A DNA stretch of 12,215 bases from an uncultured Oscillospiraceae bacterium (GTDB lineage: Bacteria; Bacillota; Clostridia; Oscillospirales; Oscillospiraceae): assembly GCA_934561725.1 (NCBI GenBank), contig CAKTGW010000005.1, positions 1 through 12,215 on the forward strand, read 5' to 3'. Within the stretch, counting starts at the first letter, position 1. Each line of letters opens with the position of its first letter. Of this stretch, positions 1 to 5,831 are shown in pieces. Below the pieces are notes generated by a model, which had not been told where the DNA came from, did not search any database, and was given only the letters and a program-made list of their open reading frames with translations. The translations under genes were made by a program, and so were the position numbers.

Positions 1-735
1 AGCCATGGTCTCGGTAGAGGGCTGAGAAGAACCGCCGGAGAAGCAGGAGACAGCAGTGTCGATAACATCAACGCCGGCCTCAGCGCACTTGAGGGCGGTG
101 GGGAAGGCCACACCGGTGGTGCAGTGGGTGTGCAGGATGATGGGCATATCCAGCTTATCCTTCAGAGCGGATACCAGATCATAGCCCTCCTTGGGACCCA
201 TGATACCGGCCATGTCCTTGATGCAGATGGTAGAAGCGCCCATTTCCTTCATTTCACGGCCCAGCTTGACAAAAGCGTCCAGGGTGTGAACGGGGCTGGT
301 CGTGTAGCTGATGGCACCGGAAGCGATACCGCCGCGCTTGACGGTCTCTTCCATGGCGACCTTCAGGTTGCGGGGGTCGTTCATTGCGTCGAAGATACGG
401 ATGATGTTGATGCCGTTCTTGATGGACAGCTCAACAAACTTGCGTACGACATCGTCGGGGTAGGGCTTGTAGCCCAGAATGTTCTGGCCGCGGAGCAGCA
501 TCTGCAGCTTGCTCTTGGGCAGCTTCTTGCGCAGGTTGCGCAGTCTCTCCCAGGGATCTTCGCTCAGGTAGCGCATGCAGCAGTCAAAGGTAGCGCCGCC
601 CCAGCACTCGACGGAGTAGTAACCGCACTCGTCGATCTTGGGCAGGATGTCCTCAAACTCGCTGTAAGGCAGACGAGTTGCCATCAGGCTCTGGTTACCG
701 TCGCGGAGGACGGTCTCGGTCAGGTTGATCTTCAT
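1..735 (-). CDS. Biotin-dependent carboxyltransferase, partial (pyruvate carboxylase subunit B / oxaloacetate decarboxylase alpha type)
   Basis: The first 245 codons run off the left edge. The protein begins MKINLTETVLRDGNQSLMAT. This is the opening beta strand of the carboxyltransferase TIM barrel, with the metal/substrate Asp in LRDGNQS. Near residues 197-203 comes CIKDMAG, holding the lysine expected to be carboxylated and bind metal. Near 220-225 comes HTHCTTG, with the two metal-ligand histidines. Known members transfer CO2 between carboxybiotin and pyruvate/oxaloacetate, either as pyruvate carboxylase subunit B or in the sodium-pumping decarboxylase. The C-terminal domain and any biotinyl-lysine domain lie outside the window, so these roles cannot be separated. 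The ATG has a strong GGGAGGAAAT site seven to ten bases upstream. Codon use is strongly biased (AAG, CTG, ATC, AAC, TAC, GAC, CGC/CGT), more than in the neighbouring genes, which suggests high expression. The gene is transcribed alone from the promoter at 805-834. Confidence 0.93.
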   Translation of the reverse strand, partial: MKINLTETVLRDGNQSLMATRLPYSEFEDILPKIDECGYYSVECWGGATFDCCMRYLSEDPWERLRNLRKKLPKSKLQMLLRGQNILGYKPYPDDVVRKFVELSIKNGINIIRIFDAMNDPRNLKVAMEETVKRGGIASGAISYTTSPVHTLDAFVKLGREMKEMGASTICIKDMAGIMGPKEGYDLVSALKDKLDMPIILHTHCTTGVAFPTALKCAEAGVDVIDTAVSCFSGGSSQPSTETMA

Positions 736-804
736 TAGATTTCCTCCCAGCTCTTACAAAATAATCCAATTTGGGTCTCTTGCGAGAACAAAATATGATA
801 CGTT

Positions 805-834
805 ATTATAAAATATATTTAGGTGTCTAGTCAA
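805..834 (-). promoter_or_regulatory. Sigma-A promoter of the carboxyltransferase gene
   Basis: On the minus strand TTGACT (829-834) and a perfect TATAAT (805-810) are separated by 18 bases. The predicted start lies near 798, giving a leader of about 60 bases. The leader includes a small TCTC-GCAA-GAGA tetraloop hairpin around 775-786. A T-rich stretch upstream of the -35 could act as an UP element. The match is close to consensus and fits the expected high expression of the downstream gene. Confidence 0.8.
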
Positions 835-845
835 CAGTTTAACAA

Positions 846-867
846 AAATTCAACGCAATTTTAACGC
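846..867. repeat. Two adjacent 11-bp direct repeats upstream of the carboxyltransferase promoter
   Basis: AAATTCAACGC (846-856) is followed directly by AATTTTAACGC (857-867); 9 of 11 positions agree. The pair lies about 12 bases upstream of the -35 box at 829-834 and is spaced by one helical turn, as in some activator sites. It could also be chance in AT-rich DNA. Confidence 0.35.
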
Positions 868-930
868 TGAAAATTCGATCAAAGATTTGAGCAAAATGCC
901 CAATATATAAATGCATTTTGCAAGAAAATG

Positions 931-960
931 GCAAAAAAATAGATCTGCAAAATGCAGACC
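931..960 (-). terminator. Intrinsic terminator downstream of spoIIR
   Basis: Read on the minus strand, GGTCTGCA pairs with TGCAGATC (8 bp including one G-T) around a three-base loop. It is followed by TATTTTTTTG (T-run at 933-939). It lies about 100 bases beyond the spoIIR stop codon and is oriented to end the apgM-ispE-spoIIR transcript before the carboxyltransferase promoter. Confidence 0.75.
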
Positions 961-1057
961 ATTGTAATTTCGACTAATAGTGCCATATAAATCCCGGAAA
1001 AACCGGGAAAAGTTTTGGATATTATGCCATAACGAAACGTTATGAATTAAATAGAGC

Positions 1058-1672
1058 CTATCCGCCAATGCCGCTGAGCGCATCCTGAAGCTGGCCCCAG
1101 AGCTCCGCGGCGCGGAAGCGCAGGACATAGCTTGTGCCGTCCTGCGTGATGATGCGGGTGCCGGTTTCGCCCAGCGTTTCCTGCGGGAGCTCGGCGGATG
1201 CGGCGGTGCACAGAGGAGGGAAGACCACGCACCACCAGTTCTGTCCCTGGGCGGAGCCCAAGAGGATACGCAGAGAGATATAGCGCCCGGCGGGGAGAGA
1301 GAAGCCCTCGTAGATCCGTGTGGGATAAAACTCACTGTCCAGCGTGACAGACACAGCGCGTCCCTCGGACGTATCCAGTGCGGCCTGGCGGATATCCTCC
1401 AGGTGAGCGTACAGGATCCGGCGGGCGTCCTGCATGCTGTCAGCCTCGGTTAGAAGGGGCTCGGCACAGGCCAGCACGGCGTCCCGGACCCGCAGCTTCA
1501 ATGCCTGCTCATAGTCATCATCGGAGTCGGCGATCACGTGCAGCCGGATAAGATCGTCAGAGAGCGCAGCGGAGTTGGCCTGGCCCCAGAGAGCCATGCA
1601 CAGTGTAAAGCACAGCGCGAGAAGCATGGCGCACTCGGCAGTATGGAGTCTGGTTTTGCAGGAAGCAAGCAT
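1058..1672 (-). CDS. spoIIR: Stage II sporulation protein R (SpoIIR)
   Basis: A 204-residue secreted or membrane-tethered signalling protein. In known spore-formers SpoIIR is made in the forespore under sigma-F and triggers SpoIIGA to process pro-sigma-E in the mother cell. A hydrophobic N-terminal export segment (about residues 13-33) is followed by the family motif LIRLHVIADSD (41-51), QALKLRVRDAVL (56-67), and the diagnostic QNWWCVVFPPLC (144-155). Length is close to that of known SpoIIR (about 200-225). I chose the ATG at 1672 because it sits just before the export signal. The frame stays open to 1789, but those codons lie in ispE and in the structured element. The best ribosome binding site (GGAAGGACGG) is somewhat far from the ATG and lies in the 3' arm of the hairpin at 1674-1751. 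The stop is TAG at 1058-1060. The gene is last in a unit with ispE. No convincing sigma-F promoter was seen. Confidence 0.92.
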   Translation of the reverse strand: MLASCKTRLHTAECAMLLALCFTLCMALWGQANSAALSDDLIRLHVIADSDDDYEQALKLRVRDAVLACAEPLLTEADSMQDARRILYAHLEDIRQAALDTSEGRAVSVTLDSEFYPTRIYEGFSLPAGRYISLRILLGSAQGQNWWCVVFPPLCTAASAELPQETLGETGTRIITQDGTSYVLRFRAAELWGQLQDALSGIGG

Positions 1673-1673
1673 G

Positions 1674-1751
1674 AAAAAACACCGTCCTTCCGGGAAAAGC
1701 CCCGGCCTGTATTCGCGGGAAGGCCCGCAGATACAGCATGGACGGTGTTTT
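1674..1751 (-). ncRNA. Structured RNA element (three-way junction with T-run) between ispE and spoIIR
   Basis: On the minus strand a 12-bp perfect outer stem pairs AAAACACCGTCC (from 1751-1740) with GGACGGTGTTTT (1687-1676) and ends in a T-run reaching 1674. Inside are two independent hairpins. One is CTGTAT/ATACAG (1731-1736 with 1707-1712), extended by GCGGG-CCTT-CCCGC. The other is CCGGG-GCTTTT-CCCGG (1690-1705). Every arm is visible by eye. The outer 3' arm contains the only Shine-Dalgarno-like stretch for spoIIR, and its T-run ends two bases from the ATG. It could be a branched intrinsic terminator of ispE, an attenuator, or a ribosome-site-masking leader. I do not recognise a known riboswitch class. 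The pairing is certain; the function is not. Confidence 0.6.
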
Positions 1752-1757
1752 GCATTT

Positions 1758-2633
1758 TTAAACCTGCAGCCGGCCAGTGGGCTGAGCAAAATAGCACTCC
1801 CTGTAGTCGCGGCCCAGCAGCCGTGCGCAGCTCCTGGCCTCCTGAATGCCGGAGAAAATGCCGAATACGGCCGAACCGGTGCCGGACATCATGGCGCCCA
1901 GTGCGCCGGCGGAGATCAGCCGGTGCCGGATCTCAAAGATCTCTCCGTGCTCGGGAGAGAGGACCTGTTCAAATACATTTCGCATGCCGCCGGCCAGCGC
2001 AGCCAGATCACCCCGCTCCAATGCGGAAATCAGTGCCGGAGTATCCGGCTCACCGCCGGGGCTGCGGCTGTCGATCCGGGAAAAAAGCTCCGGTGTGGAG
2101 ATGGGAAAACGGGGCTTGCAGATCACAATACCGCAGTCGGGCATGGGAGCCAGCGGCGTAAGAAGCTCACCCCGGCCTTCGGCAAGGCAGGTGCCGCCCT
2201 GAATACAGAAGGGAACGTCAGCTCCCAGCCGCAGACCCAGCTCCTCCAGGCGGGCGGCGCTGAGTCCGGCGTGCATCAGGCGGTTCAGCGCCCGGAGTAC
2301 AGCAGCGGCGTCTGCCGAGCCGCCGCCGAGTCCGGCGCAGACCGGAATGCGTTTTTTCATATCGATGCGGACACCAAAGTGTGTTTCGCCCAGCTCCTCC
2401 ATAAAGAGCTTGGCGGCTTTTACTGTGATATTGCGGCTATCAGAGGGGAGGTAGTAGAGATTGGAGTGTGCCAGAAAGCTGCCGTCCGGGGTGAGGCTTA
2501 CCCGCAGCTCATCACAGAGAGAGCAGCTTTGCATGAGCATTTTCATGCCGTGATAGCCATCCGGCATGGGGGCCAATACGTCCAGAGAGAGATTCAGCTT
2601 GGCCCAGGCACGCTCGCGTTCGGCGCGCATCAT
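1758..2633 (-). CDS. ispE: 4-diphosphocytidyl-2-C-methyl-D-erythritol kinase (IspE)
   Basis: A cytosolic GHMP-superfamily kinase of 291 residues, the usual family length. It phosphorylates the 2-hydroxyl of CDP-methylerythritol with ATP in the MEP route to isopentenyl diphosphate. Motif 1 with the catalytic Lys is AWAKLNLSLDVL (residues 9-20). The glycine-rich ATP loop is PVCAGLGGGSADAA (97-110). The catalytic Asp lies in GADVPFC (137-143). Motif 3 is MSGTGSAVFG (249-258). The start is one of two consecutive ATGs (2633 or 2630), and the stop codon of the upstream mutase gene lies inside this ATGATG. No clear ribosome binding site precedes it, so translation is probably coupled to apgM. It is co-oriented with spoIIR downstream, separated by the structured element at 1674-1751, which may limit read-through. 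Confidence 0.95.
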   Translation of the reverse strand: MMRAERERAWAKLNLSLDVLAPMPDGYHGMKMLMQSCSLCDELRVSLTPDGSFLAHSNLYYLPSDSRNITVKAAKLFMEELGETHFGVRIDMKKRIPVCAGLGGGSADAAAVLRALNRLMHAGLSAARLEELGLRLGADVPFCIQGGTCLAEGRGELLTPLAPMPDCGIVICKPRFPISTPELFSRIDSRSPGGEPDTPALISALERGDLAALAGGMRNVFEQVLSPEHGEIFEIRHRLISAGALGAMMSGTGSAVFGIFSGIQEARSCARLLGRDYRECYFAQPTGRLQV

Positions 2634-3847
2634 GCGAACAACCGGGGCAGCAGAAGGTCGCCCCGCTCCAGCATGGGTCCCTGAAGGCCCTCGTTCTCGG
2701 TATAGCGCGCCCGGCGCCGGCTCTGCAGGCGGCTGTCATAAATGACATAAGGTACCGGATCACCGTCATGGCTGCCGTCAGACATGAGGGTTTTATGATC
2801 GCTGAGCAGCAGCAGACGAAAATCCTGACCGCGCAGCTTATCCAGCAGAGGCGCAACGACCCGGCTGTCCAGCCGCTCAATGGCCTGTATTTTTCCGGCA
2901 AGGTCGTGGCAGTGGGTGCATTCATCCGGCGCCTCAATGTGGATCGTTACAAAGTCATGGCTTTCCAGAGCACAGACAGCGGCATCCACCTTTCCCTCAT
3001 AGTTGGTGTCCAGCTCACCGGTAGCGCCGGGGACAGTGATCACATCCATGCTCCGCAGGCGGGCAATGCCGTGGCACAGCGGCACGGCAGAGATGACCGC
3101 GCCGGTTTTTCCGAACTGCTCATAAAAGCCTGGCAGAGACACTGCGGTGCCCTCTGCCCAAAACCAGATGGCGTTGGCGGGCAGCTGACCGTCAGCGCGG
3201 CGCCGGCGGTTGATAGGATGGGCTTCGAGTATGGGAACTGCGGCGGCCATCAGTCCGCGCAGCACATCGGCATCGGCGCAGCCGGAGGGAAGATTGTCTC
3301 CGACCCGCTCCTCCAGATGATCATGGGGGGGCTTGAGGCTGATGCCGCGGATATCGGCATCGCGCTGAAAGGCCAGATGCCGGTAGCTTTCTGCCGCTGC
3401 AATGGTCATGCCGGCGGATTCTGCCAAAGGACGGAAGTCCGGATGGGCAAAGAGGGAGGTGATCAGCTCACGGGACTGGCTGCCCTCAATACCGCCGCCG
3501 CTGTGGGAGAGAATGCGGCGGTCCTCAAACTGTGCACCGTCAGAGAGCGCAACGTTGTTGCAGCGGAACGCGGCGCTGCCGGGGGGGAGCATGATCCCCT
3601 GGGCGGCAGCCTCCAGCGGAGCACGGCCGGAATAGACCTTTTCCGTATCGCAGCCCATAATGGACAAAATGGCAGTGTCGCTTCCCGGGGGGAGCGGCTG
3701 CGGGACGGTGCGGACGCTGCCAAGCTCACCGCAGGAGGCCAGATAGTCTATATGTGGAATATCGGCCTTTTCCAGAGGCGTCAGGCCGCCCAGCTCCGGC
3801 ACGGGGTTATCTGCCATGCCGTCACCGATAATGAGGATGTATTTCAT
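2630..3847 (-). CDS. apgM: Cofactor-independent phosphoglycerate mutase, archaeal (ApgM) type
   Basis: A 405-residue alkaline-phosphatase-superfamily enzyme expected to interconvert 3- and 2-phosphoglycerate in glycolysis. The N-terminal MKYILIIGDGMADNP carries metal-ligand Asp9. PPGSDTAILSIMG (53-65) holds the likely catalytic Ser62. HIEAPDECTHCHD (303-315) supplies Asp308 and His312. LLSDHKTL (348-355) supplies Asp350 and His351. SHDGDPVPYVIYD (359-371) supplies His360. A complete ligand set suggests an active enzyme. I chose the ATG at 3847 because AGGAG lies 10 bases upstream and a promoter sits at 3878-3906. The frame stays open to 4273, but that extension is antisense to the repeat of the divergent gene. 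Some clostridial relatives are annotated as putative homoserine kinases, but no threonine-pathway gene is nearby. It is first in a unit with ispE, which it overlaps. Confidence 0.9.
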   Translation of the reverse strand: MKYILIIGDGMADNPVPELGGLTPLEKADIPHIDYLASCGELGSVRTVPQPLPPGSDTAILSIMGCDTEKVYSGRAPLEAAAQGIMLPPGSAAFRCNNVALSDGAQFEDRRILSHSGGGIEGSQSRELITSLFAHPDFRPLAESAGMTIAAAESYRHLAFQRDADIRGISLKPPHDHLEERVGDNLPSGCADADVLRGLMAAAVPILEAHPINRRRRADGQLPANAIWFWAEGTAVSLPGFYEQFGKTGAVISAVPLCHGIARLRSMDVITVPGATGELDTNYEGKVDAAVCALESHDFVTIHIEAPDECTHCHDLAGKIQAIERLDSRVVAPLLDKLRGQDFRLLLLSDHKTLMSDGSHDGDPVPYVIYDSRLQSRRRARYTENEGLQGPMLERGDLLLPRLFA

Positions 3848-3877
3848 GTTGAGATCACTCCTGATAGGCTTTTCTGC

Positions 3878-3906
3878 ATTATAAAACAGAACGGTCCTTG
3901 CTGCAA
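3878..3906 (-). promoter_or_regulatory. Probable promoter of apgM-ispE-spoIIR
   Basis: On the minus strand a perfect TATAAT (3878-3883) is preceded at 17 bases by TTGCAG (3901-3906), which matches only the TTG of the -35 consensus. The leader would be about 25 bases and includes the AGGAG site. The -10 is convincing and the -35 weak. Confidence 0.6.
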
Positions 3907-3939
3907 TAAGAAAATAAGCGGAGTACAGCCTGCAGGGAT

Positions 3940-3961
3940 CACCGGTGGCCGCCGATGCGGC
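3940..3961. repeat. Adjacent palindromes in the apgM/vanY divergent region
   Basis: The perfect palindrome CACCGGTG (3940-3947) directly abuts an inverted repeat GCCGC-CGAT-GCGGC (3948-3961). Both end one base before the -35 box of the plus-strand promoter. The position would suit a regulator site, but no regulator is identified. Confidence 0.35.
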
Positions 3962-3962
3962 G

Positions 3963-3991
3963 TTGACAGATGACGCAGAGAGAGGTATGAT
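3963..3991 (+). promoter_or_regulatory. Sigma-A promoter of the VanY-type carboxypeptidase gene
   Basis: A perfect TTGACA (3963-3968), 17-base spacer and TATGAT (3986-3991). Transcription would begin near 3998, leaving a leader of about 22 bases that carries GGGAGG ahead of the GTG at 4020. This rules out the longer reading frame from 3945 as the translated form. Confidence 0.82.
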
Positions 3992-4019
3992 AGAAAAACC
4001 AAAAATGGGAGGTCGTATT

Positions 4020-4790
4020 GTGAAAAAAATACTGTCCGGCATAGTTCTGGCTTTGCTGGTGCTGTGTCTTGCATTTATTCTGATAAAAAAACAGGCGGTC
4101 CTGAATGAGCCGGAGCCTGTACCTTCACCCAGCCCGACGATCCAGTCGACGCCGGAGCCCACACCTGAACCGACACCTACGCCTACGCCGGAGCCAACGC
4201 CCACTCCCACACCTGAACCCTTTGCGGACAAGCCGGATATTGACATCACATCCTGGGAATATGTTCTGGCCAATCAGGATCATCTGCTGGATCAGAACTT
4301 CGTGCCGGAGGTAACGGCACTGGAGAACGGACAGTACTTTGATTCCCGTGCTGTGGACGCCATGAAGGAGTTCATCGCCGGAGCGCGGGCCGAGGGACTG
4401 TCGGTCTACCTCTCCTCCTCTTACCGCAGCTATGCCACACAGCAGTATCTGTTCAACAATAAGGTGGCGCAGTACGGCGGCGACCGGGAGGCGGCTGCGC
4501 GTATTGTGGCGATCCCCGGCACCAGTGAGCACCAGACCGGTCTGGCTGCTGACATTGTGGATCAGTATTATCAGTACATGAACGAATCTCTGGCCGATAC
4601 GGAGCTGTCCAAATGGATGAAGGCTCACTGTGCCGAGTACGGATTTATTCTTCGCTTTCCCGAGGACAAGCAGGAGATTACAGGCATTATGTTCGAGCCC
4701 TGGCATTTCCGCTATGTAGGCAAGGAGGCTGCGGCCTATATCATGGAAAACGGTCTGTGCCTGGAGGAATTTGTAGCACTGTATCAGTAA
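4020..4790 (+). CDS. VanY-type D-alanyl-D-alanine carboxypeptidase, membrane-anchored
   Basis: A 256-residue M15B-family zinc peptidase expected to remove the terminal D-Ala from peptidoglycan stem peptides outside the cell. An uncleaved-looking signal anchor (about residues 4-23) precedes a Pro/Thr/Glu linker (about 31-67) and the catalytic domain. SSYRSY (133-138) is the conserved Arg-bearing substrate motif. PGTSEHQTGLAADI (166-179) gives zinc ligands His171 and Asp178. EPWHFRYVG (226-234) gives catalytic Glu226 and ligand His229. All key residues are present. I chose the GTG at 4020 because GGGAGG lies seven bases upstream and the promoter at 3963-3991 overlaps the longer frame from 3945. 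No vanR/vanS/vanX genes are nearby, so this is more likely housekeeping wall trimming than glycopeptide resistance. It is transcribed alone and ends at the bidirectional terminator. Confidence 0.92.
   Translation: MKKILSGIVLALLVLCLAFILIKKQAVLNEPEPVPSPSPTIQSTPEPTPEPTPTPTPEPTPTPTPEPFADKPDIDITSWEYVLANQDHLLDQNFVPEVTALENGQYFDSRAVDAMKEFIAGARAEGLSVYLSSSYRSYATQQYLFNNKVAQYGGDREAAARIVAIPGTSEHQTGLAADIVDQYYQYMNESLADTELSKWMKAHCAEYGFILRFPEDKQEITGIMFEPWHFRYVGKEAAAYIMENGLCLEEFVALYQ
4134..4220 (+). repeat. Pro-Thr-Glu linker repeat in the carboxypeptidase gene
   Basis: The codons for residues about 39-67 encode repeated PEPT and PTPT units, with PTPTPEP occurring twice in tandem at eight-residue spacing. Third codon positions vary, so the DNA repeat is imperfect. 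Such linkers usually span the wall between anchor and catalytic domain, and copy number may vary between strains. Confidence 0.8.
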
Positions 4791-4793
4791 CGG

Positions 4794-4837
4794 AAAAAAG
4801 AACGCCCGCCGGTCCATTCAGAACCGGCGGGCTTTTT
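4794..4837. terminator. Bidirectional intrinsic terminator between convergent genes
   Basis: GCCCGCCGGT (4804-4813) and ACCGGCGGGC (4823-4832) form a perfect 10-bp stem around a nine-base loop. TTTTT follows on the plus strand (4833-4837). AAAAAA at 4794-4799 gives a T-run on the minus strand. It serves both the carboxypeptidase gene and the transporter operon. Confidence 0.93.
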
Positions 4838-4844
4838 ATATACT

Positions 4845-5831
4845 TTATCGCTCTTCACGGAAATAGGCCAGACCGAGACCGGCAGGAGCCTGTGCATCCC
4901 GGCGGCTGCGCAGGCTGGTGATGACCAGAACGACAACGGTGACCACATAGGGGAGGATCTTATAGAGCTGTGTGGGGAAGAAGGGGACGGCAAAGTGAAG
5001 ATACAGGATCATCAGTCCGCCGAAGAGAATACTGCCCCACAGGGCGTTCAGAGGACGCCACAGGCAGAAAATGACCAGCGCAACAGCCAGCCAACCCTCA
5101 CCGGAAAGTCCCTCGTGGCTCCAGACGCAGCCGGCGATGGTCATGATATAGACCATACCGCCGATGGCGGAGATCCCACCGCCGATCACGGTGGCCAGGT
5201 ACTTATAGCGGGCTACATTGATGCCGGCGGCATCGGCCGTGGCAGGCGATTCGCCAACGGCCCGCAGGTGCAGGCCGCAGCGGCTGCGGTTCAGAAACAG
5301 AGACAGGACCACAGCGAGGACGGCACCCAGATAGACAAATATATTGTAGCCAAACAGCAGCTTGCCGACCACGGGCAGCTCCTGAAGGGCGGCGGGAAAC
5401 GGAGAATTCTGGAAAAAGCCTTTCATGGCGTTGGAAATAACCACGTAGCCGCCGGAGGAGGTGCGCATATATTCACCGGCAAACTGTCCGGCACCGGTGC
5501 CGAATATGGCCAGGGCCAGACCGGTCACGTTCTGATTGGCACGCAGAGTGATGGTAATAAAGCTGTAGATCAAAGCGCCCAGAGCACCGGCGAGAAAGGC
5601 ACAGAGCAGAGCAATGGCTACGGCCACACCGCCGTTGGTGGCCTCACCGGCAGCGCGCTCATAATAGAATGCACCGCCCAATCCAAGGGCGCCGCCCATG
5701 AACATCATACCTTCCACACCCAGATTCAGATTGCCGCTTTTCTCGGTGAGGATCTCGCCCAAGGTGCCGTACAGCAGGGGTGCGCCGTTCAGGACTGCGG
5801 CGCAGATGAGTGCAACGATGGCATTTGTCAT
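4845..5831 (-). CDS. BMP-family nucleoside ABC transporter permease (NupQ-like)
   Basis: A 328-residue polytopic membrane protein of the branched-chain-amino-acid/ribose permease superfamily. It is the shorter of the two permeases expected in a nucleoside (guanosine-type) importer. Residues 31-43 (KSGNLNLGVEGMM) carry the conserved N-terminal loop of the family. AVGESPATADAAGINV (191-206) is the cytoplasmic coupling loop that contacts the ATPase. About eight to ten hydrophobic segments are visible, starting at residues 5-22. The ATG overlaps the upstream permease stop by four bases (ATGA), with GGAGG ten bases upstream. It is the last gene of the operon and ends just before the bidirectional terminator. 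Specificity for nucleosides rather than other BMP-system substrates is inferred from family resemblance. Confidence 0.88.
   Translation of the reverse strand: MTNAIVALICAAVLNGAPLLYGTLGEILTEKSGNLNLGVEGMMFMGGALGLGGAFYYERAAGEATNGGVAVAIALLCAFLAGALGALIYSFITITLRANQNVTGLALAIFGTGAGQFAGEYMRTSSGGYVVISNAMKGFFQNSPFPAALQELPVVGKLLFGYNIFVYLGAVLAVVLSLFLNRSRCGLHLRAVGESPATADAAGINVARYKYLATVIGGGISAIGGMVYIMTIAGCVWSHEGLSGEGWLAVALVIFCLWRPLNALWGSILFGGLMILYLHFAVPFFPTQLYKILPYVVTVVVLVITSLRSRRDAQAPAGLGLAYFREER

Larger units (their letters stand above)
736..1057. other. AT-rich intergenic region without a gene
   Basis: This gap of about 320 bases lies between the start of the carboxyltransferase gene and the end of spoIIR, both on the minus strand. 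It is much more AT-rich than the flanking genes and has no open frame with a ribosome binding site. It holds the promoter at 805-834, a tandem direct repeat at 846-867, the terminator at 931-960, and two further inverted repeats at 993-1007 (CCCGG-AAAAA-CCGGG) and 1028-1044 (CATAACG-AAA-CGTTATG). What the last two do is not evident. Confidence 0.8.

Noticed and set aside
124..738. Plus-strand frame of 204 codons
   Set aside because: Antisense to the carboxyltransferase gene, whose minus-strand frame has all family motifs; the plus frame has no ribosome site and no recognisable domain.
1673..1760. Sigma-F promoter for spoIIR (GTATC, then 15 bases, then GAATACAG on the minus strand)
   Set aside because: The -35 is close to the GYATA consensus but the -10 region matches poorly, and the bases are explained by the hairpin pairing.
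2768..3973. Plus-strand frame of 401 codons
   Set aside because: Mirror of the mutase gene in GC-rich DNA; no recognisable domain.
3848..4273. N-terminal extension of the phosphoglycerate mutase frame with a Gly/Val/Ser repeat
   Set aside because: The repeat is the antisense of the Pro-Thr-Glu linker of the divergent gene; the ATG at 3847 has a proper ribosome site and begins at the family N-terminus.
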